From assembly GCF_018294505.1 (NCBI RefSeq), contig NC_057795.1, positions 516,601,915 through 516,665,914 on the forward strand: a DNA stretch of 64,000 nucleotides, in the 5' to 3' direction. The notes under the pieces were generated by a model. The model was given only the letters and a program-made list of their open reading frames with translations. It was not told the origin of the DNA and made no database searches. Shown piece by piece: positions 11,946 to 21,827 of the stretch. The stretch is from Triticum aestivum (Eukaryota > Streptophyta > Magnoliopsida > Poales > Poaceae). How positions within the stretch are numbered: position 1 is the first letter of the stretch; the number at the start of each line of letters is the position of its first letter. The translations under genes and the position numbers were made by a program.

Positions 11946-13144
11946 GATCACAGTCACTCATTAGGTGACAGTTCCGAACACCGTCGCGGAAAGGGGTTAA
12001 AAGCCGTTTGTATAGCAACTCGCTGTACCAGAGCTCCTACGGGCCGTCGGATAAATGGGCCTCCAATGGGCCGTAGAATCAGTGGGCCTTGGGCCGTCAG
12101 ATAAATAGGTCCACATGGGCCGTAAACAAACGAAATTGGTATCGGGCCAGCACGGTAACGGGTCGTTAACAGACCGGAAGACAGCAAATGCTTAATTCTG
12201 TCACAGGCATAATGTGTTGCTAATGGGCCAGAATATAGGACGGGCTGGAAACGGCGCAACGGGTTAACAAGCCACAAACGGGTCGATTCTAGCCATGGGC
12301 CGAATTTGGCCCATTAGGCAAACAGGCCAGTAACAGGCCGGAAATAATCGAGGACCGGAAAGGATCCCTAGAACGTATGGGCCGTCAGTAGGCCGAAATC
12401 TAACACGGGCTGGGAACGGCCCATGTGAATCATGGGTCGTTAATGGGTACAAAGAAATTTATTCTTCATTATGGGCTAGAGTCACCGTGGGCCACTAAAG
12501 GGCCTAAAGATACGAAAAGCCTCATACGGGCTGAAAGACATCATGGGCCATACATGGGCTGAAAGTGAAACGGGTTGGTGTTATAGTCGACGGACCACAT
12601 GACGCTATTGGGCTAATTTCGGGAAGGACCTAACAGGCCGTGAGTTACCGGGACATAAAATGGGCTATATGCGAATAGACCGTTAACATGCTTTTCATGG
12701 GCCGGCCCGCTAACTTCTGACTAAGTCAAACGGGCCGGCCTTAGTGAGCTAAATGGTCTAGTGGTGCGTCATTGTACGTGTCGACATATCATAGGCGCCT
12801 ATCTGACCCAATGATGAGCTGACACGTGTTTCCTTCGGCCAATGAGAATTTTACACGTGGAAAATCCCCATTGGTCTAGTCTGTTAACGGGTTATCAGAT
12901 CCAAAACTGGACCCGATAGCTTGATGGCGACCCGTTATGGTGGATGCCACTTGTCGGTTACCCTTGACGAAAGCACTTCCATGACGCATCATTTATCGTC
13001 ATGGAAGTGAACACTTCCGTGATGATAATTTTGGTATAGTCATGGAACACTTCTACGACAGCACATGTATGACTATCTTGATTCTGTCATAAAAGCGTCA
13101 TGGATGTACATACATGAAAAAAGGTGACCTACTGTGAAAAACAT

Positions 13145-13176
13145 GTATCATCACGGAAGTGTATTTTTTTGTAGTG
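13145..13176 (-). repeat. TE3 terminal inverted repeat end
   Basis: Minus-strand CACTACAAAAAAATACACTT followed by CCGTGATGAT. CACTA elements duplicate 3 bp; the flanking ACC has no partner visible because the other end is missing. Confidence 0.65.
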
Positions 13177-15249
13177 ACCCCTCATCAAGCTCGTAACACA
13201 TGTCATAGTGGTTGCTACTCATAGTAACAAGGCCTGCCCTTTGCATCTCTAGTAGTCAGTGGTCGCAGCAAAAATGGGTCATTCAACTCTGGATGTCACC
13301 GGTCCCAACAAAAATGGCTTGTCGGTACCAGTAAAAAGATTCGCCTGCTGTAGCTTGGTGTTGTGCCTGTTGTAGCACCTCGAATCGCCGACGTGCTACA
13401 AATACCTCGCTCCAGCATTAGTGATTGCCGGTTGCAGCACCCCCGGTCGTTGTCTATAGCACCGATGATTGCTGGTGGTAGAACCTGTCGTTGGGAGGTG
13501 TCGTCTCTAGCATCAGCGGGTGCTGGCAGCAACACTCGTCTATGGTGTGGCCTTGTCTCCATTAGATCCTTTGATGGTAACGTCAACGTTGCAGCGCCAC
13601 GCATCTTCGGCCGTAGCGTGTCACATTTTGGATTGCAACATCAGTAGTCGGTGGAGGCATGTGAGTTTGCATCGCTATTGAGGAGCACTCCGTGCAACAA
13701 CTTTGAGAGGGATGTGTGTGAGCGTGTATGTATTGAGCTTGCAACAAACCCTGTTATGCGCTTGCAGGCATTACGCGCAACGATGGTGATGATGGGCGAG
13801 AGCCGGGAGGTAAAGAGAGAAGAGGAGGGGTGGTGTTCGAGAGAGGCATGACCATGATGGAGTGTTCACTAAAGCTGAGGGAGAAAGATAAAGCAGCCCG
13901 AGAAGAAACAAATGAAGGAGGATTAGGGAAAGAAGGGATAAGGATGGGATGGGCGATGACGTGGGGGCCCACATAGAGGATTTTGCACGCGCGCAAGAGT
14001 GAACGACAGCAAGGGAGATTGATCGGTCAATGCCGGTTGTTTCCCATAATGATAAGTAGTCAGATACAAAGATTTATTTTTGCGGGAAATATAAGAAGAG
14101 TTGTGTATAGGACTCAATCTTTATTGACGAAAAAAGAGGAAGATGAAAACATTCCAAATCAGCTGAATGATCTCGCTCGAGATCGTTTGCCTCACATAGT
14201 GGGCTCGCGACTGATGGCCCCACGCACTTCCTGGTGCTACCTTATCTTATTCACGTGTGGGACACCCTTCTCCACTCATTTTTCTCGAATGCAATCTCTT
14301 TCTCATTAGCTTCCTCCTGCCCGACACACCACACATTCAGGCTACATCACGCCGACCTTAGGCCACAAGCAGCCATGGAGAATTCCTATCTCCCAGGGCG
14401 AACTATAAACTGTGTGTTGTCACACTACTACATCGATTTGTGTTACAAACCGGAGATGAATTGTTGTTGCGGGGCGAGGGGAGGGGGGCTACGAGCAGGG
14501 CATCCACCGGTGCTTTGAAGCCGACACCATGCTGGTATCAGTGAGCAAAAGTGTTGCGAGCAGCAGGGCCTGATGTTATCGATGGAGGCGATGATAGGCT
14601 ACGAGTGGGCGGACACTAGCAATCAGAGTTGTGAGGCACCGACGGAGATGCTGCAACCTCGGTAGCACAGCTGCAATTGTCGGTCGGTGGAGCTACAACT
14701 ATGGTATGGCGATGCTGCGAGGTACGCTAACGACCGCGAAGGATGATGCAACCTTGGTGCGGCGGTGCTGCAACCATAGGTGGGTGGAGCTACAGCCGTA
14801 GTATGGAGATGCTACCCTGTCCGCCGATGGTTGTGAAGGATGTTGCAACCTCGGTGAGGCAGAGCTGCAACCATAGGTTGTCGGAGTTACGCCGTGGTCA
14901 GGCATCCAGTGTCGGTGGCAGCCCGACCAACCGGCTGCTATGACTGGTGCTACGACGGAACGCGATGGAAGACATTCTGGAGCATGCAAGTGGGGGTGTT
15001 GAAGGGGCGAGGACGATTGCGGCGCGGTCAGCTCGCCCAGGGGACAGGGCGTGAGGCAACACAATAGTGTGAGCGACGAGGAGGGTAGGGACGTGACCAT
15101 CGGGAAGATTATGGAGGCCGAAGAGAAGGGGAGGACAACCATCAAACAACTATGCGCGTTGCCATTCGATGGCTCCTGAGGGGACCAATCGGTCGACCAA
15201 CCCGGAGTGCCCTCTTTTAAAAAAAATCTTTCTCGATTCTAAATTGTAC
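13177..15249. other. Degenerate repeat region rich in GCTGCAACC-like words
   Basis: No supported gene. Two clusters of imperfect short repeats occur. At about 13260-13640 there are words such as GTTGCAGCACC, GTGCTACAAAT and GGCAGCAACAC. At about 14500-14960 there are GCTGCAACC, AGCTACAACT, GTTGCAACCTCGGTG and TGCTGCAACC, separated by purine-rich GGTGGAG/CGGAGATG spacers. Similar word-rich blocks occur in grass non-autonomous DNA transposons (Mutator-like). No terminal inverted repeat or target duplication could be found. The 13940-14430 interval between the clusters is unclassified. Confidence 0.45.
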
Positions 15250-16945
15250 TAGTACTACGTGTTAACGCATCCCACATTCGTTACACAGAACACTTCATAC
15301 GCTTGACCAACACATTGCTCGTTGTAAATGCGGAATGCATCTCCAACGGAGTTTTGAATTTCCTCAAAGCCAAAGCATCCAACGAGGGCGCCCAACAACT
15401 AAAAAACATCCTACATAACTTCGCATTGGCCACTGGCCTCACTATCACTTTCAATAAAACAACGTTCGTACCCATGCACGTCCCCCCACTCTTGGCAGAC
15501 TCCATTGCCTCCACCATGCAATGCACAACATCAACATTCCCTCAGATCTACCTAGGCCTTCCCCTAGCACCCACACGGATACCCTAGAACGCCTTCCTAC
15601 CTATCATTGAGCGTTGTAGAAAATTCTTAACGGGCTGGCGTGCAAAAATCCTTTCCAAAGGAGATAGGCTCATCCTACTATCCACAGTCCTCGACTCCAT
15701 ACTAGTTTATTTTATGTCTGTTTTCCTCATCCCCAAAAGCGTTATAAAAACCCTAGACTCGATTAGGCGTGCTTTCTTTTGGGCCGCAGAGGAAACGTGT
15801 ACCGGTGCTCAATGCTTAGTTGCCTGGAAAAATGTGTGCAAACCAAAAAACTGTGGTGGTCTAGGCCTAAAAAACTTGCATAAGCAGAACAACTGTTTGT
15901 TAATGAAATTCGCGGTAAAAGCTCTACTCCCGAATACAACACCTTGGCTAGACTGGATCGCCTTGCAACACCCCAATGCTCTTATCGCCCCGCAAAACAG
16001 CCACTCCTTCAATGGACGCACTATAAACCAGCAACTTCTAGCGCTACATGCCATCTCCTTTGTTCTAACCCACTCTGGCACAAACACTTATTTCTGGCTA
16101 GACGCATGGATTCACCAGAAACCTCTCGCTACATTATTCCCCTAGCTCGTGTGGCTACTATTTTTAACTACGGTTTAGATTCAATCCTACGGAACCGCCT
16201 AACCTCTAATGCTTCTGCCGAGTTGTATTCTGTGTTGTCCCTCCAGCAGGATTTCCAGGTGTCGCCTGGGCCAGACGAGCGCTACCTAAATGGTGGCATG
16301 TGTTTCTCCACCAGGGCAGCCTACTCGCTCACCATGGCCGATGCCTCAGCCAATGACATGCATGCCATCCCAATATGGTCTTCATGCGTTCCCAACCGGG
16401 TGAAGATTTTTGCATGGTTGCTGTTCCGAGATCGACTCAACTCCAAAAGCAACCTACTCCGCAAACTCATGGCCGCTGACTCGCTATGTCCACGTTGTGG
16501 GTTCGATGGTGAGACACACTCGCACATATTCATCAACTGCCCACTCGCACAACGGATATGGCAAAGGATTGGCATTTGCCCCTCGGCCACCATTGACGGC
16601 CTTTGGGACTGTCGTCTCCCCTCTCAGCTAGATGCGGCTATCTGGCACTCCATCCTCCTCATTATTCTATGGAAGATCTGGGATTCGAGAAATGCTATGA
16701 CCTTCAAGCAGCAAAACCATCACAGTACCCTCACCCTTAAGAGAATCATTGATGATCTCATGCTCTGGACGCACAGGATGAAGAAAACCGAGCACAAGCA
16801 GGCCGCCTCCTCATGGCGTTCCTACCTCTTATTTGATTACACGTGCCTATGTAATTTCACCTTGTAATCACTCGAACAATGGGTTACAAACATTGAGAAA
16901 TATATTCAGGTGGGGAGCTCTCCCTCCGGTGATTTTTCAAAAAAA
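15250..16945 (+). mobile_element. TE4: 5'-truncated non-LTR retrotransposon (LINE)
   Basis: Carries the C-terminal part of a LINE reverse transcriptase and the zinc-binding tail domain, ending in an A-rich tract near 16939-16950. It is in the same orientation as the neighbouring gene, ending about 570 bp upstream of its start codon. The 5' truncation is typical of incomplete target-primed reverse transcription. The upstream boundary is not sharply defined and no target duplication was recognised. Confidence 0.75.
15297..16867 (+). pseudogene. LINE reverse transcriptase C-terminus and zf-RVT domain
   Basis: One frame from 15303 to 16145 reads through TLLVVNAECISNGV, FPQIYLGLPLA, FLTGWRAKILSKGDR and ALLPNTTPWLDWIA, interrupted by a single TAG at 15585. 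A frameshift near 16130-16145 leads to a second frame ending at 16867. That frame has the zf-RVT pattern: FSTRAAYSL, VPNRVKIFAWLLFRDRL, CPRCGFDGETHSHIFINCP and a following W-rich segment. The catalytic YADD box should lie just before TLLV; there the DNA reads TACGCTTGACCAACACATTG, consistent with YADD broken by two single-base insertions. It is therefore catalytically dead. Confidence 0.8.
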
Positions 16946-16953
16946 AAAATCCT

Positions 16954-17007
16954 CAAAGCTAAAACAGAGGAATTCTCAAAAAAAAGCTAAAACAGAGGAT
17001 TCCCCAA
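16954..17007 (+). repeat. Short tandem duplication after the LINE tail
   Basis: AAAGCTAAAACAGAGGA occurs at about 16955 and again at about 16984, each followed by ATTC or TTCC. It may be a relic of the LINE target duplication or local slippage next to the A-rich tail. Confidence 0.6.
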
Positions 17008-17057
17008 AGCAAAGAACCCATCCTTGCTCTCCGTGTCCTATCGGCACGTTGCGTCCC

Positions 17058-17065
17058 TGACGTCA
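17058..17065. promoter_or_regulatory. TGACGTCA palindrome upstream of the HMA gene
   Basis: A perfect bZIP-type (C-box/CRE) palindrome about 455 bp before the start codon. Function is only suggested by position; no TATA box could be assigned with confidence. Confidence 0.3.
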
Positions 17066-17520
17066 CCCGCTTGTGAGGCCCGGCACCACATCTTGTCGCT
17101 GTTGCCCGCCGCAGGGCGCACCACTCCAAAGAGCCCAGTAGTCCATCAAGCACACACGTCACACACATATGGCTTTGGCCAAGAAAACAATCTGGCTTTT
17201 GCCCGAGCAATAATTTCAATCTTGTCTCACCCTACACAACAGTCAAACAGGGAGGAGGGATAGCGGTCGAAACGGGAGGGAGCGAGAAGCCATACAAAAA
17301 CGGCATTAATTCACCGTGATTCCAGCTACTTTCTTCTCCGCCTCCTCCCACCGCTTCGTTCCTTTCAAGTCCTCGAGGGCGACCCTCTTTCTTCTTCTTA
17401 CTCCAGCTCCAGTCCTGTGTTGGTAGTTATTGGTGAGTGCGACGCTGCTAGTGTGGGGGTGTGGCAGCACTGCAGTCCACTGCGCGGCGAAGGCTGAGCA
17501 CGGTGGTTCGTGTGAGTGGC

Positions 17521-20500
17521 ATGAGGACCGGGGGGATGCTGTGCCGGTCGCAGGCGGCGACGGCGGTCTGCGTGCCGGGGGACGCACGGTCCATGGTCGT
17601 CGGGCGCCGCTCCGACCGGACAATCGCCGAGGACGCGCGCACCCTGCACGACGTCAGGTACGTGCGCCTTGGTGGAGACGGAGCCGGCGCCGCGCGTGTC
17701 TCGTCCAGGCGGGTGGCGCCGCCCCAGCCGCCGCCCATGCCGAGGAGGCGCGGAGCGCCGGTGGCCGTGACGCTGCCGATGGTGACCAAGAGCCCCGTGG
17801 AGACGCCGGCGCGGGATACTGCGGCGGCTAAGCGGACATCCGCCACTCCTACGGCGGCCGTGGCACCGGGCGACCAAGTCCTCCAAGTACGTAGCCCCGA
17901 CCAACGCGTACTCTGCTCCAGCACGTAGTGTCTTGTTTGCACATTTTCTTTACAAACATCTGGTCGCCGCGACAAGATGCCCACTGGATAATTTTAATCA
18001 ACAGTTTCGCATCAGGACAAGGACAAATCCTCGCGAACTCCTTGTGCTGATTGCACGCAGAAATGCACCTCTCACAAGCATATGCATTTCAGTTTTTTTG
18101 GCCTTTCAAACGTGTATGCATTTGAATTATCATATGTTGAAAATTATAGTGCAAAATTGTAGTAACTGTAGTGAGCCGGGCCCTTGCCCCCAGGGCCCGG
18201 GATGCATTTACTCGGTAATTAATAGTAGTAGTAACTTCCGTCCATCAATACGGCGAAGTCAAAACTGAAGAAGTATGTGTGGGATACAGTAACAACATTA
18301 ACGTCAAATAAAGAAGCAAAAAGGACTAGGCTGGAGCACAGCGGAAGGTCACAAGCGGTCCAGATTGCAGCACAGTAGATATGTCGGGCAACAGTGGGAG
18401 GTTACGAGCGGTCCAGATTACAGCACAGTTGATGTGTCCTTTTACAGATGGAGAGCAGTGAGAGATTATATATAGACAAGCAGAAAATTTAAAGAGATTA
18501 GTACTAATTAGCTCGTGGACCATAGGTGCCATCCAATGCAGGTCAGATCAAGCTGTTTTTGCGAACAAATTTAATTTTGGTCAAAGTAATAGATAGCTTA
18601 GCTAGAGATGCATTTGCTGCTTGTGTTTTGTGCTTAATTGCTGGAGGTGTGATGCTCTTGTACGTACGTCCACAGGTGGTCGTGATGAAGGTGGCTATAC
18701 ACTGCCAGGGGTGTGCAGGGAAAGTCAGGAAGCACATCTCCAAAATGGAAGGTATGTACAATGTGCTACTAGGACTAGCTTTAACAATTATAGCAAAATT
18801 ACAAAAGCTTGCCATTTTATGTGGATTTTGCCATCCGTAGTAGTCTTGAAACAGCCATCCGCCCTGCTTTATTTTAATAAGGCCACACGGCAAATCGATA
18901 CATAGTAGGAGTATTGAGGTAGTCTTCAAGAGCTCATCAACAAAAGTACAAGACACGGCGGCGCGGGGAAGGGGATGTAGGTGAGAAGGAATTCTATATA
19001 CCTAAATAGTTGATCTCCACTAACTCCAATTCTCCTAAAATGCAACTATGCCATCATGCATGACCTAAATAATTGATCCCATCACTAACTACAATTCTCT
19101 TAACATGCAAATATGCCAACTCATCATGACATCATGCATGAGAAAAGACCCACTTTAAAATGCACTATGCATACTACTCATATGTGATAAATATTCCACA
19201 ACTATAGAATATTGAAATATATACTAAATTATATGTTAGTTTCAATTTAGTCTAAATACTAATGTTTCATACTAACAAATCTCATTGAAATATTTCAATA
19301 AATTCCCGTATCATGTCTAGTTAATCGAAGTGTGTGTGATTTCCATTTAGCATGTGTTCCCTCACACTTATGTCTTCGATATCTCAGGTTGCATTAGTCC
19401 CTGTCTACTAAACATGCATGCACAACACCATAACGATATCTCCGAGTGTTTACTGAAGTTTTATTTTCTAGATTAATACTTCGTTTGATTTCTTCTCATC
19501 TCTTTGTATCTGGTAGGTGCTTGCGAACAGAGTTTTCTTTTCTGTATAGCTTTAATTTTTTATTTTATTTCATAAGTTTAGATTATTTCATATAGTTGCC
19601 CGGTTAAAATCCCACGCTTGAAAGTTAAAAGCACCGACAGAAATATCAATCACTCCCTTTGTAAAGAAATATAGATCTCTTTTTTCTTTACAGAGGGAGC
19701 AGTTTTGAAGTACAGAGACTATATACCCAGTCAACTGTTAGCTGATTCGGACGCTACAATCTACTCCCTCCGTCCCATAATGTAAGACATTTTTTCACAC
19801 TAGTGTAGTGTTAAAAAACGTCTTACATTATGGGAAGGAGGGAGTAGTACCGAAGATAGGAAACGAAAACAGGTATACACTAAAGAACTATACCAACGAA
19901 GGGTGGTAGTATGTACTCCCTCCGTAAAGAAATATAAGAATGTTTAGATCGCTAATTATATTTTTCTAAACGCTCTTATATTTCTTTACGGGCTTATTTT
20001 TTTACTGAGGGAGTATCTAATTATTCTGTGTACGCGGAGAAATTACCCTGAATGCACCAACGAGATCCAATGTGGAGGGCGGGCGAGCCTCGTGGACAAT
20101 ATATATGTACGAGTAGTAAAATGGAGCCCATCCAAATGCGACACCACCAATTCATTCCCGACGAGATTCGGATCGTGATCACCCGGGCTGCGCCACTGGG
20201 CACTGCCGAGTTCCAACATATCCATGTGACATCACAACTGGTCTCGAACAGATCTTGCAGCTTGCACTTGCCCATCCACCACCCTTCCTACTGCAGAGTC
20301 TCTGAAAAGGCTCTTTCTCTGTGGAAAGTGCAAAACACTAGTTGAGCAGCCTTTGAAAAATCATACGTTTCAGGAACCTCACATGGCACATACATCTTTC
20401 CAAAACCCTGAATAATTCTCGCGGTATATGCCAAACAGAGTGACGTGCATGCATACATGCGAGAACACGTAGAGCCATTGGCAAGTCGCTAGGTTACAAA

Positions 20501-20856
20501 ACCGTCTACGTTGCATGTTTCTGTGCAGTGAGAGGTTGCTAGCTAGGCTGTATGTCTCCAGTGACTGTCAAAAGTAAAAGACTGGTGACTGGTGCATGCA
20601 TGCATGCATGCATGCATCAAGCTAATATGTTGACATTGGAGTAGAAGCAATCCTGTTGGTTCTTGCATGCTTGTTTGAAGGACCGCTGGGTCGGGTTTTC
20701 ATTTCACTGACTGCGTGGAAGCAATGAATGTGTACAGGGGTGACATCGTTCAGCATCGATCTGGAGAGCAAGAAGGTGACGGTGATGGGTCACGTGTCCC
20801 CGGCGGGTGTCCTCGAGAGCGTCTCAAAGGTCAAGAAGGCTGAGCTGCTCATGTGA
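17521..20856 (+). CDS. HMA-domain protein, SODIUM POTASSIUM ROOT DEFECTIVE (NaKR)-like
   Basis: Three-exon model: 17521-17886, 18676-18751, 20738-20856; 561 nt, 186 residues. All introns are GT-AG (GTACGT..CACAG; GTATGT..TACAG) and phases fit. The N-terminus MRTGGMLCRSQAATAVC is the conserved opening seen in grass NaKR-like proteins; an in-frame ATG at 17536 (MLCRSQ) is the alternative start. A Pro/Arg/Ala-rich, probably disordered linker follows. Residues about 123-186 are a heavy-metal-associated domain with VAIHCQGCAGKVRKHI; Cys132 and Cys135 form the metal-binding CxxC. Exon 3 encodes VTSFSIDLESKKVTVMGHVS and ends KKAELLM-stop, so there is no CaaX isoprenylation box, unlike HIPP proteins. 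In Arabidopsis NaKR1 is a phloem protein affecting Na/K balance and long-distance FT movement; the role here is inferred. No disabling change was seen, so it is probably functional. Confidence 0.88.
18176..18200. repeat. Perfect GC hairpin in intron 1
   Basis: CCGGGCCCT, a 7-base loop TGCCCCC, then AGGGCCCGG: nine paired bases, all G-C but one. It would be a stable stem in the pre-mRNA. Confidence 0.85.
18340..18441 (+). repeat. Two-copy tandem repeat in intron 1
   Basis: AGGTCACAAGCGGTCCAGAT at about 18345 recurs as AGGTTACGAGCGGTCCAGAT at about 18400, each followed by GCAGCACAG or ACAGCACAG and then ATRTGTC. Period is about 55 bp. Confidence 0.75.
19001..19141 (+). repeat. Diverged tandem duplication in intron 2
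   Basis: CCTAAATAGTTGATC... at 19001 recurs at 19064 as CCTAAATAATTGATC...; both units continue through CACTAACT, CAATTCTC, ATGCAA, ATATGCC or CTATGCC, and CATCATGCATGA. Unit length is 63-78 bp. Confidence 0.75.
19649..19702. mobile_element. Stowaway MITE remnant
   Basis: CTCCCTTTGTAAAGAAATATAG faces TTTCTTTACAGAGGGAG with almost no interior: an internally deleted copy of the same type as the element at 19916. Confidence 0.65.
19764..19844. mobile_element. Stowaway MITE (81 bp, TA target duplication)
   Basis: CTCCCTCCGTCCCATAATG at the left pairs with CATTATGGGAAGGAGGGAG at the right; almost the whole element folds into a hairpin around CACACTAGTGTAGTG. Flanked by TA at 19762-19763 and 19845-19846, the Tc1/mariner-type duplication. 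Confidence 0.92.
19916..20013. mobile_element. Stowaway MITE (98 bp, TA target duplication)
   Basis: CTCCCTCCGTAAAGAAATAT at the left pairs with ATATTTCTTTACGG...GAGGGAG at the right, with arms meeting near ATTATATTTTTC. TA flanks lie at 19914-19915 and 20014-20015. It belongs to a different subgroup from the 19764 element. Confidence 0.92.
20593..20617. repeat. (TGCA)n microsatellite
   Basis: Six tandem TGCA units in intron 2, about 120 bp before the splice acceptor. The motif is palindromic and contains overlapping CATGCA (RY-like) words. Confidence 0.9.
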
Positions 20857-21145
20857 ATCTCCTCATCATCCACCCTACCCAGCATGAAGTATTACTACTA
20901 GCTGAATTCAGAAAAGAAAAGAAATGACACTTCTCACCGGGTGACAATGGGATCCACCAAAAGATAAATAAACTCAAGCTTAGTATTTGTAAGGATTTGT
21001 CCTAAATGGCCCATTAGCAAACTTAATTCGCTTACTGAACCCCATAAAACATATATCGGAATCTCGCCCCTCTTATTCGCGTCTATCAAAGGGGCGCCTA
21101 AATTGCATGTTACCATGCCTTTCCCTAAGGTGTATTTGACTTTTA
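20857..21145 (+). other. 3' flank of the NaKR-like gene
   Basis: Presumed 3' UTR and downstream sequence. No clear polyadenylation signal was singled out. From about 20940 the sequence becomes part of the unassigned block described next. Confidence 0.4.
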
Positions 21146-21766
21146 TTGGTTCACGGTCTTCCCTTGCACCGCAGACGTGACATGGGCCTAAGGCGTGACA
21201 CTTATTTGAACAGCTCGCTTTCAATGGGAAAGAATCCAAGAATCTTTACAAGACCTTATTTTTTGGGTTATAGTATTGGACGATCTGATTTGTGTTGTAC
21301 TAGTTGCCAAACCATTAAGCGAAAATTCAAAGGAGCGCTCATCCTTGTCTTTTCTCGGTATCTTGCACCGTCCTTTGTCATATGGATCCGACTTCCGGCA
21401 CAGTGTACATTCATGCGGCAGAGCTCGACTAATGCAGCATCGAGTTGGCTCACCTTGCACGGTAACGTCGTCACTTTGGTGCTGGACCTGACGGCCAGCT
21501 CTGCCTTGTACCCGCGGCCCAGTTCAGGGCCATCCGTTATGTGCCATCCAATGCTCTCGGCGTCGGGCCCAGAGGAAGAGATCTATCGCCCATACCCCAC
21601 CAGTGTGGTGGTGCATATTTCAGTTATCTCCTCGAGCACACTAACCCTACCAATCGTGAACCAGAAGCCGCTTCAAGATCCGGTTGCGCTCCCCATCGTC
21701 CCATGCTCGGACTGCGCGTGGGATGTAGTCACCTGCATCGTTTGCAACATTTCTACAAGTGCGTGA
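21146..21766 (+). other. Unassigned open frame (206 codons), coding status uncertain
   Basis: An uninterrupted frame from ATG at 21146 with no recognised motif. The opposite strand of the same block (21474-20934) also has frames with cysteine-rich, protein-like composition (for example SNKCHALGPCHVCGARED), so the true strand is unclear. It may be a decayed gene fragment captured or left beside the NaKR-like gene. No function is proposed. Confidence 0.2.
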
Positions 21767-21827
21767 ATCACAATGTAAGCAATCTATATTTTTTCAGTTT
21801 AGGGACTTTCGATCCCATTCAGCCACT

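Larger units (their letters stand above)
11596..13176. mobile_element. TE3: CACTA-type DNA transposon, one end only
   Basis: The right end reads, on the minus strand from 13176, CACTACAAAAAAATACACTT, the CACTA signature. The next 200 bases hold repeated words in both orientations (CATGGAAGTG, CTTCCGTGATGAT, CATGGAACACTTC), as expected of subterminal transposase-binding repeats. The interior at 11880-12760 is rich in GGGCC, GGCCGT and CGGGTC words. No transposase ORF and no left terminus were found, so this is a deletion derivative or truncated end. Confidence 0.65.
17887..18675 (+). other. Intron 1 of the NaKR-like gene
   Basis: 789 bp, donor GTACGT, acceptor CCACAG. It contains a perfect 9 bp hairpin (18176-18200) and a two-copy 55 bp repeat (18344-18440). 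No ORF of note. Confidence 0.8.
18752..20737 (+). other. Intron 2 of the NaKR-like gene
   Basis: 1986 bp, splitting the HMA domain after its alpha-1 segment (codon phase 1, Gly). It holds a tandem duplication, two complete Stowaway MITEs, one MITE remnant and a CATG microsatellite. Splice sites are intact. Confidence 0.8.

Noticed and set aside
17398..17984. Long minus-strand frames opposite exon 1 of the NaKR-like gene
   Set aside because: A GC-rich coding exon produces open antisense frames; the plus strand has the conserved N-terminus and the splice phases.
17521..20856. Calling the HMA gene an isoprenylated HIPP protein
   Set aside because: The C-terminus is KKAELLM-stop with no CaaX cysteine, and the N-terminus matches the NaKR type.
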